DNA from: Chrysomallon squamiferum
Taxonomy: Eukaryota; Mollusca; Gastropoda; Neomphalida; Peltospiridae
DNA length: 62,000 nucleotides
NCBI GenBank assembly: GCA_012295275.1
Contig: CM022665.1
Span: 16,013,976-16,075,975, forward strand
Direction: 5' to 3'
Below, one piece after another: positions 38,534 through 54,500 of this stretch. Numbering within the stretch: position 1 is the first letter of the stretch; each line of letters starts with the position of its first letter. Below the pieces are notes generated by a model. The model was not told where the DNA came from, searched no databases, and worked only from the letters and a program-made list of their open reading frames with translations. Made by a program: the position numbers and the translations under genes.

Positions 38534-41500
38534 CTGAAATGAGAGGATTTTTTGAGTTGCTGTACAGGGTATAAAATGTGCACTGATATTTTTTTAATCG
38601 TCCATAATAATCATATACGTGCATGCAAAAACTGAATAATGCTTATCTTAAATAACATATAAAAATTGTATGCTGCATTTATATTGAACAGTTATTCCTA
38701 CATTTGCTGCAAATTTTTTTGTTGTTGTTGTTGTTGTTATTTTCATACTGTATACTCATCTCAGTTTTTTAACTGTAAAATGTAAATAAAATTCATTTAT
38801 ACCGAAAATCCTAAACTGAACATACTGTTACAAAGATTTATTTTTTATGTGTTCAGTGGCCTTGAATACTGCCTCAAACAACAGTAGTAATTTTTTTTTT
38901 TTTTTTTGGCTCTTGTATATTCAGTCATTTTGATGTAAATGTGCATAAACAGAATACAGTTTATTTAAACTCAAATTTAAGATAGCATTATTAGTTTGAC
39001 TTACATTTAATTTATAATATTAATAATATTTATTTACCTTTCTACATAAATTAATTCCTTTTTATATCATTTTTAAGATTAACATATAATTATTGGTTTA
39101 AATCAGAAATTAGTTATTTTATTGTAATAGCTGTTGTAATAGTTAATATTTAAACACATTTTAAAATTAACAAAAATGATAGAAATATAATTAAACAAGA
39201 GTTACTATGTAGGTTCTCCTTTCATTCTCTGCTGCGGTTCTTGGCACAGAATGGGCAGATGCACTCACAGAAGAATGTGCAGTGTTGGCAGGATGGGGAA
39301 GCTGAAAAAGCTGTTTAGGTGTCTGTCCGTAAGTGCAGATCATTGTCAGTATGGCTTGCCTCTTTAAAGGATCAGTGAATTCTCCAACATCAATACCAAA
39401 ATAAGTCTAAACAGAAAGAAAAAAGAAAATGGGACTTTCAGATACAAATAAAGACTGAAAAAAACAATAGTAGTACTACCAGTACTTTCAGTTTAGAAGT
39501 ATTTATTTTTATAAAAGAATATTCCATTATAAATAAGAAAAAAGATAAAACCATTCACAACATGTATCAAAGAAAGAGAAAATACAGCATTAAATTCGAT
39601 ATGAAGTATAAATAACTAACTGGGAGATATATCCTTTCTGTCTGATCAATCTTCCAACATACAAATACTGTATTAAGCAAATACTATTAAGCAAACATTC
39701 TAAGCTAATCAAGTGTATATCCAAGATCCTGAAATATTGCTAAGACATACACCTAATAATTGGTATGTAAAAGCTATGGCTAACACTGAGATATATATCT
39801 TTTTTCTAAACAATCCTGAAATATTGCAGACATACTTGTTAAATTTGTAATGTAATATATATTTTCTCTCTAGCGTATTTTCCAACTCACATTTACTGTC
39901 TTTTATCAAATACACTAGGCTGCCCAAGATATATGTGATCAGACTTTAATTGGAAATAACCATATATAGATATACAACTGTTAATTCAATAGCAAATCAT
40001 TATATTGTTTCTGCTTTTTCTATGACCTTGTCTGTGACTGTCTTATTTATCTACTTCCCTGTCTTTTCTCTCTGAGTTATATAAAATGTGACGTCATGAA
40101 CTATTCACTGACTAGCAAAGATATAGTGTTTTCAGCTGAATGACAAAATCTGTTTAAAGACAAAATTTTACTACCATGTCCATTAAACTGATAGGGTTAT
40201 TCCCTTTGACAAGACAATGCATACCACAATATGTATCAGTTGTGAAGCATTAGAAAGTACAGTGAACAGCCCAAAAATTAAAACCATAGAGAACAGGTTA
40301 TCTATGAAGGATAAAGGATATAACTATGGTAATCTATTTATCATAGCATTGCAGCATATATATTCCATTAGTATGAAAGATATATGTGAACATTATATAC
40401 TTACAGATGGATGGAACACATTGATAGCTTTGATTGACTCCTCACCCTGTTGTTTGTAACCAAAGACGAGATTTATCCACTGGTGAATGTTCTGTGTGAC
40501 TGATGTTGACTCAAGTGCCTGGCGATGTATCAGCACAAAGAGACGAGCATCACTCATGCTCCATGGAGGCAGAATAACATCAGAGACAACTTCACCATTC
40601 TGCCGTTTGCCAAATTCAAAACCTGGTTAAAATGGAGTTCAAGTTCATTATGTGGAAAAGTTAACATAATTTTATTTTTTTTGTTTTTTGCTTTTTTATG
40701 AATCCATTACTACAAATTATATATTTATACTGGTCAGCTATCTCACTGAACATTTAGAAGTTTTTATTTTATTATTATTATTATTAATGTCTTGTTATTT
40801 TTTTTCTCCCTCAATCATCAGTGGGATCCAGTTTCATTTCTTTCAGTAACAAGGAACCTTTCAGTAAATTCGTTTTTAAAATATGAATAAAAATGAAATA
40901 AAATTCAATAAATAACACTAAAAATAATAATAATTTAAAAAAATATATATAAACACTAAATGATACCACAAAAGAAATAAAAAATATCAGATAAAACAAA
41001 ATATAATTTTTTAATTATTTCTGTTACCTTCTGAATTGACAAGGAATTCAGGCAAGAAAAAAAATTCTGGTATCAACTCTTTGACATCTGATGCTGACTC
41101 AAAGCTGGACAATCTCCATGATGTTGCCACACTGTGAAATGTTCTGTCTGGGATGTCAAAACTGTCATCTGTCATATTAAAAAAGAAATTACAAAATATT
41201 GTATAATTAAAAAAATATAGAGAAAGAGAGAGGAACAGAAGCAGAAGGCTAAAGAAAGAAACAGAGGGTGTGGCTACATGGTAAAAGTTTAAGGGTTTAC
41301 AGAGAGATATAACACATTAGCAAACACAGTCACAGGCAGCAAACATTAGCTCGAATTAAGTATTTGGCATTTAACACTTAATTTACTAAAAAAAAGAATA
41401 ATAATATACATGTATATAAACAGAGTAGACTGTCAAAACCGAATTCACTTCTGATCAATGAAATATCCCATTTTAGACACAATGCTAGTTTATAAAGATC

Positions 41501-41937
41501 AAACTGACTGAAATTGGAATATATTTTATTACAAATGTTAAATGTCTGTCAAACGTCAGTTATCAGTACACACTAATTATAACCTTGTTCATCTAGCTGC
41601 ATATACTAATTATAAGAAGCATGGCATCATTGTTATTAAGCCTTCAAAGAAACACAATCATTTCATCTCACATGAGTAGTTTTAAAATGTGCAAATTGTC
41701 ATAATTGTTTATGAATTGATTGTACCTGCAAAACTGTGTGCCTTGTTTACAATGCTATTTACTTTATATATTGTTCTTTTGTTCTAGAATTTACATCTGG
41801 AATCCGAAGCAGACAGCATGCAGATTAGACAAGATTTTGTTCATAATAGATTAACAACAGCTGGACAGGACTTATAAATGGTATTGGTTTACACACAAAT
41901 CTGGATTAGTCAAAGGCCAGTTTTTGCAGAGTCCACT

Positions 41938-41973
<36 letters not shown>

Positions 41974-42378
41974 CCTCATATTTAACTATATATAAGTTCT
42001 CTCATAAAGAATAAGAATTTATGTGGTTTGATATGTAAAGAAGAGCTGATGTTCTGTATGAAATCTCTCAAAACAAGACTATTACTAAACCAGAATTCCC
42101 TCAAAACTGAACACTGTATAACTAAATGTAAAATCTCAGTAAACCAAAGATATCCCAAACTGAACATTTTTATACTGTCCAAACATGATTCAGTTTTGAG
42201 AAATTTCACTGTATTAAATTTTACCTTGGTAAGACAGGAACATCTTTGTAAATGGTGGAAGTCTGACGAGGTAGTGGAGAACAGTGCCGCTGTTGGAGTA
42301 GTGACTTCCGTAGTGATATGGTCTGATACGAATACTACTGTCCTGACCAGGGTCTTTCTCATACTCTTGTTTCAGAAA

Positions 42379-42433
<55 letters not shown>

Positions 42434-45400
42434 GTAACAATAATGATGAAGATGATAATAGTGATAATGATAATGATGATGATAATGATAACAGCAACAA
42501 CAGTAGACTAACAATGATATTAATAACAACAACAATAACACAAGATGATGAAAATGTTAAAAAATAACAACATTAAATATAAAAGCAATCACAATAGCAA
42601 CTATAACAATAACAGTAACAACAATAAATATAATAACAGGAATGACAGTATAAAAAAAAATAAATGATTGTATTGATAATTCTCTAATTTATTATTATGT
42701 ACATTATAAGACATATACACATAAATTTCTGTATACCTATGTTTTTAAAATCGCATATTTTATGGACTTATATAAATCCCAGCATCCTGGAGTTGACAGA
42801 CAGAGATGTCCCATTCTAGATTTAATATGAACTTGAAAGTGTTCATATTGTTATCTAACTCTAATATCTCATTCAAGGTTTAGCTTTAAGAAAAAGAAGA
42901 AACATACCTCATAATTTTCTCTGTATTTCTTTTCTCTAGATTTCTCCTGCACTGCTATTGGTTTTGACAAATCTCTGGAAACAAAAGAGAAAATGGTTAA
43001 GAAGCAGATTACACTAGTAAAGAGAAACGACAAGGTAGAGAGGTCTTACACATCCGTGTTTAATTTGTTATTCCTTTTTCAGTTCCTCCTTCCACTCTGC
43101 AGCCAAAGACTGAAGTATAGAAACTTGTATATTACAAACATGTATGTTTTATATATACTCCAATATTCAGAAAATCAAAGAATTGACTTTTATTCATTGT
43201 GTGAATGCTTGCCTTAGTAGGTCACTGAATCAACCCTCTATGGATATCAGATGGATTATTTTTGTTGCAGTTAATGACCACATATTGTGTTTGAAAAATC
43301 ATTAACTCTGTGATGTTTTCTGTCTGCAACATCATGTGCTTAAGACATAGAGGAGAAGCAGGAGAAATATTCCTCTTCAGATTTATCATTATGTGAAACC
43401 TAAGTATTTTATACCTGCTACCTACTAATAGTAAAATACACTGAGATACCCTAAAAATAAATATTCATAAAATCAGGAAGGAATCCTTTATATGCGACTG
43501 AGAGTGATAGGGATGTTAATACTATGGTCAATGATACACCAGTATGAAGATTAGAAAAATGGGAGTACCAAGGTTGATTAATCCAGCAGGCTTCCTACCC
43601 TAGAAATCTGTTAACTGATTGAAGATCTATCATTTATGAATACAAACCTATAAATGTCTGGGTTAGTGAGATCAAGTTCCACACTACAGTAGTCTGACAG
43701 AATAAATGGAAATACTGGGTACTGCATAAGATCGTTGAAAGAGCGACCAGCCATCTTGTTGAGGTAGGTGAGGTAGTCATAGTTGGTGATGTTGCCATCC
43801 AGCCAAAACTTCTGCACCATTGCAAGGTCACCACTCTGAATCAGGTTAGGTAACTCCAGTGACTCCAGCAGAACTGACTGAAGTTCATTTCTTTCCTTAA
43901 ACATAAATAAGAAATATAATTAGAAAGAAACACTGGCCTCAGTAAGACAGTAGTTATAAAAATAAGCAATACAGTGTATTCAGTAATATTGTGATTAAAC
44001 TCATTTCAAAGAAGTAAGACAATTAAGATTTTCTAACACAATTCCAATTCTGAAATAGATGACAATCTTTGCTTTGGATCAAGTCTTTAGCATGTAAAAT
44101 TTAAATGTAAAGTCATATAATCTTGCATATATAATTACAGTCAGAAACCCACATTCAGACAGAAACAAATCCTCAGTCATATAAATAAATATGGACACAC
44201 ACCATATACATACTTGCACAAACATATTTTTTTCTCAAATATGTATATGAAAAATTATCCTGTTCACACTCTGGCATAGAGTAAGAGACATATATAAACT
44301 CATTCTGTCATTCACAAAAAATTACAAATATTAATTTTCAAGTCTGTACTAACTTGAGAAGACTTGAATGCCAATAAGTAAGTTTTGCCACTGGTCAAAA
44401 ATATTTCAAGACCAATGTCCAGTAACTGGTAACGTCTTTGATGTATCTCTTTGATGTCAACATGAGGCCATTTCATAGACAGCTGATCCTTGTTACCTAT
44501 TAACACCTGTAAAATTATTGTAAGAAAGAAATCATGAATTAGAAAATTAAACACTGAAAAAATAATTTAGAAAATAACACAAAATAAAAAATCATGGAAA
44601 GAAAAAGAAATAAAAAGGAAAGTGATAAAACATCAATAAATAAATAAATAAAAGATTTAATTAAAAAATATATATATAATATATATATCTATTAAGTAAA
44701 AAGAAGTGAAAAATTCAAATAGAAAGATATATATTCAACAAAATCTTATTTACCTACTTTCAAAAATTAAATAATGTATGCACGTTGTGTATATGTATCT
44801 GTATATGTAACAGAACATAACATAATATCTAAATAACATAAAATATGTAAGATAATTTTTTTTTTATAATTGTTTACCTGTGTGTAATTAGCATCTGTTA
44901 TAGCCTCATCAGCCACAAAGAAGATTGACATTTCACCTGAAAACAAATGAAAGATATTTAAATTTAACTTTAAATAATAAAAACTGATAAATCAAAGAAG
45001 TTCACCAGATGAAAGGAAAGCTTCTCTTGCTTTTTATTTCTTACAGCAACTGCAAAGGGAAAATTAACTGTAATGTTCTAATAATCAACTGCTGGAAATG
45101 TTGAAATCATATTTGTCTTTAATACATAATCCAGCATACTGGGTTAAATGCTGAAGACAGTGATTAATTTATCTCATGTACACAATTGAGCAGGTGTTAA
45201 TGATCTAATTTTTTTTTTTTTTTATTTTTTTTTTATTATTTATTAATATTTGTTAGTGGTTGAAATTATTATCCTGAATAATGCATTTAACATGGAGGGC
45301 TTTGGGAGGGACTGGTAAAGTCATAAGGAAAAGAAAATACATTTACCAACAAGAAGTTCTCCTTTGTTCTCACTGGCTGGAGACACAGCCATGCATCTGC

Positions 45401-45525
45401 ATGTGTAGCTGGAGAGAGAAAGTTTAGATATTTTTCAAAATAATCTGAGACTCAAACTGAATTCTAAAATACTTGTTTTAAATATATTTGTTAATATAAT
45501 AATATATTCTGTTTAAAAAAAAAAA

Positions 45526-45556
<31 letters not shown>

Positions 45557-48500
45557 TTTTTTAAAAACATAATAAAAAAATATAATAAAATAAAATAATC
45601 AGTTAAACTGCCACTAACTCAGATGTAATTACTTATCAAACACTAAGAAGGATGAGAGAAGGAGAAGGGGAAACTGACAGCAGGAGAGAAAATATGAGAA
45701 TGTTATACTGATGGAACTCTTTTATAACTCATAATTTTTAACACAAAATATTAATTCTACAAAAAGAAACTATAAAGGATTTACCGTAAAACAAGACAAT
45801 AGTTATCTTTTAAACCAAAAAGTTGTGAACTAACAACATGCTGGTCATTTTAATTTTTAAACAAAATATACTAATGTTATTGACATGATCTGTAACAATC
45901 AATAATATAAATTATTTCAGAGTACAAATGAATACTGCAGAGACCTGCCTGACAAATAAAATCTATCAGATTTCTTACTGTATTTTTTCATTAGTCTGGT
46001 GTCTGTAAATTAGAGCAGCTGCATCAGACATTTGATTGGCATCTTGGAACAGAAAGATCAATGGTGGATCAGTGTTTTCAGAATCTATTAAAAAAATAAA
46101 AAAATAAAAAGTTACATTCAAACATTTGTTTAAATGTAGTGTGTGTGTTTAATGGTGTATGTTTGTTTTGGTATACATTTTCTAATCATGATGTGTGTAT
46201 GTATCTGCATGTGTAATGTATATGTAGCATGTTGAAGTATATTCATATAGGTTGTCATTTGTCTCAGAATGTGTGTTTGAATGCATGCATGTACATGTGT
46301 TTGTGGTGTGTATGAGTGCATGCATTAATGTACACTTACCAACATTTTTCTTGTAATCAGCAGACAGGAATTTTGGGTCAATTTCAAGATGGTTGCGCTG
46401 AAGTCTTCTTCTCATTCTTCCAGGTCCCTCTGTGGGGTCCAGTTGCCAGGATCGTGGGTATGACTCCCTGTGGTACCAGACTGACCTGAAAAATTCAACC
46501 ACATCAAGATAAAATGTTTAAAACTTAAAATACAGATGTAAAGAAAGAAAGAGACCACCCCCAAAAAAAAAGAATAAAAGAAAAATCAAGAAAGAAAAAA
46601 AAGAAAGGAAGGAAGGAAAGAAGAAAGACAAGAAACAAAAAAAGAGAAAGAAAGAAAGAACATTATGGTAAAAATGAGAAATAAAAGAAATAATTAAATT
46701 ACGTATAATTTTAAAATATTAATTTGCCAAATTTAATTAAGACCATAATTTCTTTCTAAAAGAAATTATTTTAGAATTTTCTTAATTAAATAAATAAATA
46801 CGAAAGTATGTAAAATAAAATATAAAATAATATAAAATAAATAATATTAAAAAATAAATAAATAAGAAAAAGATTTAGTAAGTATGTAAGTAGAATAAAA
46901 TAAAAAAAATATAAAATAAATAAATAAATAAACAAACAAACAAACAAACACAGAGAAAACATGCCTAAACTGTATTTAACCCATTAGTCTACTGAACCAC
47001 AAGTATTCTTGAAAAAGAGTTCTTTACCTTTCGTGTGTTAGGTTTTGAATAAGTTTCTGCCAGGACTGTTTTAGCTGTATCTGTTCTGTCAGGTTTTTCT
47101 TAATATGCTCAATCAGGTTCTTTCTCTGTATGTTCTGTAGCTGAGTGACTCTGCGTGTCACGTCCATAGCATGTCCAGACAACAGCTTGGCATGTTTGTC
47201 AAATCTGTGCAGTATCCTACGATCAAAGAAAAATAAGCATACAGTGAAAAAATTATTATTTTATGATAATAAAAAAATTATGCAATAAGAAACAATATCT
47301 TATAGTATAAAATTATGCAATAAAAAACATTATTTTTGTAATAAAATTATGCAACTAAAAACAATATCATTTAATTAAAAATTATACAAAGAAATGAAAT
47401 ATTCTACGATTTAAATTCACACAATGAAAAACAATATCAAATAATGAAATACAAAAAATTTCCTAAACAAAGATAAAAAAACTAATATAGCTGTATTATT
47501 TTTCTTTCTGATAACACTAGAAGAAATTTTAAAGCATGTATGTGATGATGACATCTTAACAGCATAAAATGGCAGCACCCAAATATTTTAAAATGTTTTC
47601 TTTAAGATTTGATATGAAGTAATAAATAAAATATAACTTGAAATTAAGCAGAATATATTTTTGTGATGGTATGTTGTTAAGCATTCATTCAGTTGTAACA
47701 CCAAAGTTGCACTTTAAATATACCTTTGAATTACTGTTTCTCGTTTCTGTTGCCACAGATGTTTTTCCTTCAACATCCTCATATCAATATTTCTCTTGTC
47801 CTGGAAATTCAAATAACAGTGGATCATTGTCTTTTTTATCATTATTAATAAAATGTTGTTTGTGTAACATTATTTTAACAAAACACATGTTAATAACAAG
47901 TCTGAAAATTAAAAAGGCATTAAAACTGGATAATCTTAAAGACATGATTTTTATATTCAGATAAGATGTTTTTCTCAGAATTCTGCTACAGTTCATTCAA
48001 TGATGTTGGCATACACATAGATATAATCATTATTTAATCACCATTGTAGTGGCTAACATCTTCTTATTCATTAAAAATACAAAACTGGTTAATTTGATGT
48101 GTCAGCAACAACCTGTGGTATTTTATAAAACTTTTTCTGTATTTTCATTAGTGCAAAAGAAAAATTCACAGCCAAGTTCCAAAGAAAACTGTGGACTGGA
48201 ATACATGAACCACATCTTTAATATTAGTGTAAAACTATCTTTTTATTTTAATCTTAGATATAATGTTATGTGCACTGTCTTTTGTTTAGGTTGATAATTC
48301 TTCTAAAGTGAAAAGAATTTAATAGAGTTTATAAATAAATAACTAACGTTCCTTAGTGATACAGAAAGTACTATACAGTAAGTACCAAACACTTCAGAAA
48401 TGAAAAAAACAAAAAACTATTACTGACAATAACATACAGAGAATCTACAAACATTTTGTATATCAAAGAGAAATAAACAAACTCATTACATTTTCCTTGA

Positions 48501-51500
48501 TTTCAAACTAAGGCATATTCATGGGATATATATATATATATATTTATAGATAAAGCTATACATATATATTTGTAGGTAATCAAATATGTAAGTGTAATAA
48601 TAATAATGAAAAACAGAATGCAAAAAACACTTCTTGGCATCACTTCAATTTACAGGCATTTGCTGTACACAAAAATCAGATTTAAATTTAAAAGAAAAAT
48701 CTACCAACCTCTGTTAGAACAAGTTTCTTCTCTTCTGTGAGTTTTTCATCTGTTCTGAAGATTGTGTAACCAAGTTGTCTGAGAATGTTTAGCAAACCAC
48801 AGCCATCCCCTCTCTGTGGTCCCACCAGCCATTCACGCCACGTTGTCAGCAAGTCAAATACATAAAAACTCAGGTCAATTCCCTGATAAATATTATTTTT
48901 TTATATAAATTTGTGAATTGTTTTAACAAACTGTAGACCTGGGTGGCTTTCCTTACTTAACTTCATATACTGAAGAATTTTGTGAAAGTAAATAAACAGA
49001 TAAAGTTAAGCATGAAAAGAAAGCCAGTTCCGCAGTTTTTTAAAACAATAATCAAATAAAAAAAAATACTGAAATAATGTTTTGTAAAAGGGTGCACATT
49101 AAAAATTAATAGTAACAACAACCTCAGCAACAATTAAAATTCTACTACTACTACTACTACTACTGGAGCTGCTGCTGCTACTACTACTACTACTTATTAT
49201 AATAATAATAATAAATGAAAAGAAAAGGATTTAAATATTGAAAAAATTGTATGGATATAAAAAATTGATAGAGTCAGTAAAATAAAATTTAAAAATTTGT
49301 TAAGCACCATACAAAATAAATAATAAATATGCATATTGTTAATCGAGTTTGGAAAAATTATTTTAAAATGTACAAATTATTGCTGAAAGTAATAAAGCAA
49401 TAACAACAACAACATACCACTGGATGGACGGATGCACATATCTTGACAATTTCTCTTCCATGACTTTCACCCATGATGAAAGACAAGGCAAACAGTCGAA
49501 CATTGAAATTAACCTTTGCTGACATCATACACAACAGCAGTCTGCTAAACTGAAACAATAAAAAATAAAAAATAATAATTTATATATAAATGTAAACAAG
49601 CACATGAAGACCTCAGAAATCAAAAGAAAAGAAAACTGAATAGCTACACATATTTGTATACACATTTTTTTTCTCTTTTACTTTTAGAATATATTTTAAA
49701 CATACAAACACTAATAACAACAACAACAGCAGCAATAACAATAATAAAAACACAGAGTTAATTCAATATTCCATACAATAAGAAATTGTTTCATCATAAT
49801 AATTTCAAAGTTAACACACTATATAATAGCTTTGTTCACAAACAATTTTAAATTTCAGATCAATAAAATTATTTTTCATAGAAGTTATTTTAGTATCTCA
49901 TCAATGCGTCACCTAATGTGGAAAAACAAAAAGCTGAACCATAAATTTCATTTCTAAGAGTTAAACAATAGCAAGATGAAATTCACAACATTCATATGGC
50001 CAGTATGTTACTACTTTGTAGTCAATATACTAACTGTGATGACTTAGACAGTGTCACCCAGCCAAACATAAAATCACCCCAAAATTGTGTAAATAATTTT
50101 ATTAAAGTTAAATACTTACTTGTTGTCTTATAAGATCCTTAGCTCCCCCAAAAATCACATTTCTAGTTCTTCTATTGTAACCACTCTTATCCTAAAGTAA
50201 AAATAAAATAAAATTTAAAAACCAAAATATATATATTATTTTAGATCTTTAATTAATTCATTAGCATTATTATTATTATTATTATTTTCCTAAATTAAAA
50301 AATATCTATGTAACCGAAATATATTATTAATGTACATACATACATATGCAAATGTATGTATGTCTGTATGTAGACAGGTTTGTATGAATTTGTGTTTGTG
50401 TGTATATATGTGCATATGTAATTACTTATGTGTGAACATACTTATGCATATATTAGTGTATATCATACCAAGGTACATTCAAGTGCTTTGTATGTAAATG
50501 TGAACAGTTTTGTCAGGAAGTTGTCATCCAGTGAAGAAACATTAGTAGCAAATATCTGTGATTTATCTTCTTCTGGCTTTTTTACTTCTGTTCTATCTAA
50601 AATAACAGAAATAATATGTAAATATAATACTAACAGACACACAAAGAAAAACAATAAAAATACTGAAAAGTAATAACAATTAAATAATCAAGTAAATAAA
50701 TATTAAATAAAATTAATAAAAAGAAAATCTACAATAAATAAATTTTGAAATGTTTGATTACATGCATGTGTGTGTATCATGTGTTTGTGGATGTCTGTAT
50801 TGTGATAGATATATAAAATTAATTTTGCAGTAAAAACCATATTCAATATATTTTCTTTTCCTTTCTGAATAATGTACTAGTAAATTACATGAACTGCTGT
50901 CAAAATCAGTTCTAATGTTTTCAAACTGAATTTTACATAAACATTATTTTTTTTAAATTATTTATTTATTTATTTATTATTATTAATAGTAGTAATACTA
51001 GTAGTATTTGTTTTATATTTTTATTATTATTATAATTATTATTTTTTTTTTGCTATATCCAATTAATAAATATAATACAGAAGATAAAAATATAACATAT
51101 TTTTTAAAACCAAAATTACCTTTCAACACAACTAAATTGACAACAAACAGCAGAAACTTTTTCAACCTGTCCAACAATTCAGACTGACTTATAACTGTGT
51201 GTATTATCTTTTTATTCTTGCCAAATAAGAATGACAGCCTTGAGGATGTTGCACTCTGTGAAGATATTGATGACAGATTCAGTGAAGATGTCTTCCATGC
51301 TGACCTCATTTTTAATGAATCTGAGGATATGTCCATGTTGATACTAGAGTAACTTTTCTCGTCGAATGGCACATCTGTAAACTTATCAGTTTGAGAAAGT
51401 GTTCCAAGAGCTCTTTTATGAGTGAGGTGAGAAGGGTGTGAGGTTATCAGGGATTGGAGAGTGGAGAGACGGAAAGTGCGAGGACTTTGGTTATGGTTAC

Positions 51501-54500
51501 CTGAAATAACATTGTCATCATAATCATCATCACATAGATACATGTTTTATAATAGGTTTTAAGTTGTTTATAAATATAGGATTTGTTAAGGATAAAGGAA
51601 TATAATGCTTGATGAAGAAAACTTAAAAGTGAAAATAATATTTTTATATATTATATAAATAATATCATAATACTGAGATAAAATATTTAAAACACATATT
51701 TAACATAGTTACATGCACACATTCACATATAATAAAATATGTTAACATTAAGAAATGAAAATATATATGGACAAAGATAATTAGAAAATGTAACTTTCTG
51801 TTTTATACATGTTTTAAAACAAACCTTACATAAAAGTTAACTGAAAAAAAAAAAAATTATTTTATTTACAAATACATCCCATATATTTTGGCACAATATG
51901 ATTATTTTGGACTATATGTATGACAAGAGAGGAAACCAGCTACATCATGCAATGGGTTACTCTTTATTCCATAAGCAGCAAAGGAATTTTTGTATCCATC
52001 TTCCTGTATACAGGAGAGCACATACAAAGGCCTCTGATAAACCAGTTTAATAGGGACAGTGAAGAGTGTCAATACTGTGACCTATCATATCTCACTCACA
52101 CGCAACAACTCCAAACAACACACTACAACTCCAAACAACACTCTACAACTCCAAACAACACACTACAACTCCAAACAACACTCTACAACTCCAAACAACA
52201 CTCTACAACTCCAAACAACACACTACAACTCCAAACAACACACTACAACTCCAAACAACACTCTACAACTCAAAACAACACACTACAACTCCAAACAACA
52301 CACAACAACTCCAAACAACACACTACAACTCAAACCAACAAACTTCAACAAAAAACAATACAAACCAACACAAGATATATAAAAAAAAAATAGTACCACT
52401 CAAACCAACACACTACAAAACAAAACACACTGCCATTCAAGCCAACACAACACAACACATCACAATTCAAACCAACAAACTTCTGCAGAAAAAAACAATA
52501 TATTACAATTCAAATCAACACTCTACAACTAAAACCAACATATTACATCTCGGCTATTCATAATATATTCCTATGATGAAAGATAGCATTACTTCACCAC
52601 AAAAGACTGTGACTAAATGTGTTATTTTATTTACCATATCCCCCAGTGTTTGCATTTCCAGATGACACTGAAAACCAACTAAGAGGCTGCTGACTGAATT
52701 CTTCACTCTGTTTTTCTATGTAGTTCAGTATTGTATTGATTACTTCCATCTGTACAATCCTCACATGTTCTGCATTCTTCTCTCCACCATCTTTTAAATA
52801 AAACAAATACTTCATTAAATTACATTATTTAAACTTTTAACAAAATACTTCATTAAACATTTAATTACGTTATTTAAATTTTTAATGATACAACCTTTGA
52901 TTAAATTATTTAAACTTTTAATGATACAACCTTTGATTAAATTATTTAAACTGTTAATAAGTCACTTAATTAACATCTGTTTTTACTGAAGTAACTATTT
53001 GGTATAGTAGAATTTTCTTAAGAATTTGTTAAATTATCAGATTTAATGTAATTAATGCTATATTGTTTTAATATATATATCTATCTATCTACCTATAGAG
53101 ATACAAATGCACACACAGACAAACATAAAGAGACTTAAATAAATCTAAAAAAAAAAAATCAAAAATAGTAATAATAAAACATTTACTTACCACATGCTGT
53201 TTGATTTTCTTCCAGAATTTTCAAAAGGCTGACAAGATCTTCAACCTGCTGGTAGTGATTCATTCCACTGCAACTAAAATTAATTTAAACATTGAATATG
53301 TCAGAATCACTGTGCACAGAGTTACCTAAGTACAAAACTAGACTGATTTTCATGAATGATAAACATGTATTTTTTTTTTTACTGTCATTTTTATCAATTA
53401 TGTGATAGCTGATTGGTCACTAATTTTGATTTTTGATTTATTTGAAAAATTTGAAATTATTATTCAATATATGGTCAGTTTCATTAGATAACAGTCCTTT
53501 ACATTTTAAAATAACGATGTGGCCTAAGATAGCTCTCTTTCATAAAGTTTATGTTTCCAGGAAAGTCCTATTAAATTTGAATGAATTTTTTACTTTTTTT
53601 TTCTTTTTAAAAAGGTAAAAAAAACAGGGATATTTGTTGGTTGTTTTCTTTTTCTTTTTTTCTTTTTGCTATAAAAGTAATTATTAAAATTATGTTCTAC
53701 ATTTTTATCAATCTCAGTGAAATAGGTCTTTATTTTGTTAACAAAATTATTTCAGAATGATTCAGAATCACTTTCAGATTTCAAAAAAAATAAACACAAT
53801 ATATTTATCAAACTTGAGATCAAAATACCAATTCTGGTCAAACCAGATCCCTCTATAAATCCCTGTATAAATAAATATTTATAAAAAAAACCCACATAAA
53901 AACAAAATATATTGTAAAGTATACATCTGACAGTTTATAGAGTAAAATAAGAAGTAATAAAGTTTAGAAACCTGAATTCATTTTCAGCCACCATACACAA
54001 AATATTCTGAATATCCAAGAGTATAAGCTGGCATTCATCTCTCCCTACAATATCAGTTGGTCTAAAAGAAAACAAATTTCCAGTATATTAATATTTTAAG
54101 AACAGTTAATAAAAAAAGAATCCAGAGTTATGTAACACTGTTATTATGATTGAATAAATGTGTCCAGCTTACTGAGTAAACAGGGAAGGAGGGAAAATGC
54201 CAATCTTAATGTTAATTTGCAGTTTGTGTTATTGTCATACTTTATTGTTAGCAAACACTGGAGTCAAGTTATATTCAAAACATTCACTTGAAAGTATTCA
54301 TTTAAAATCTTATTTTGTTTTCACCAAAAATTCAATCTTCAGACAAAGGTAAGGAAATAATAATCAATGGATTTATGAGTACTATTTTGAATATTTTAAA
54401 GAATTCAAAACTAAATAAAAATAAAATCTATAACATTTTATATGATAGAAATTATAAAGGGACATCAAACTAGTGAAAATTGTCTTAACACACTAAAATA

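Noticed and set aside
42028-42567. 179-codon plus-strand frame
   Set aside because: It runs over a LYST exon in antisense and into an (AAT)n repeat.
52101-52340. CRISPR-like array
   Set aside because: Units are directly adjacent with no spacers, and the genome is eukaryotic.
51920-52393. 157-codon plus-strand frame with Thr/Gln/Asn repeats
   Set aside because: Created by the 20-bp minisatellite, which lacks stops in several frames; no homology or splice signals recognised.
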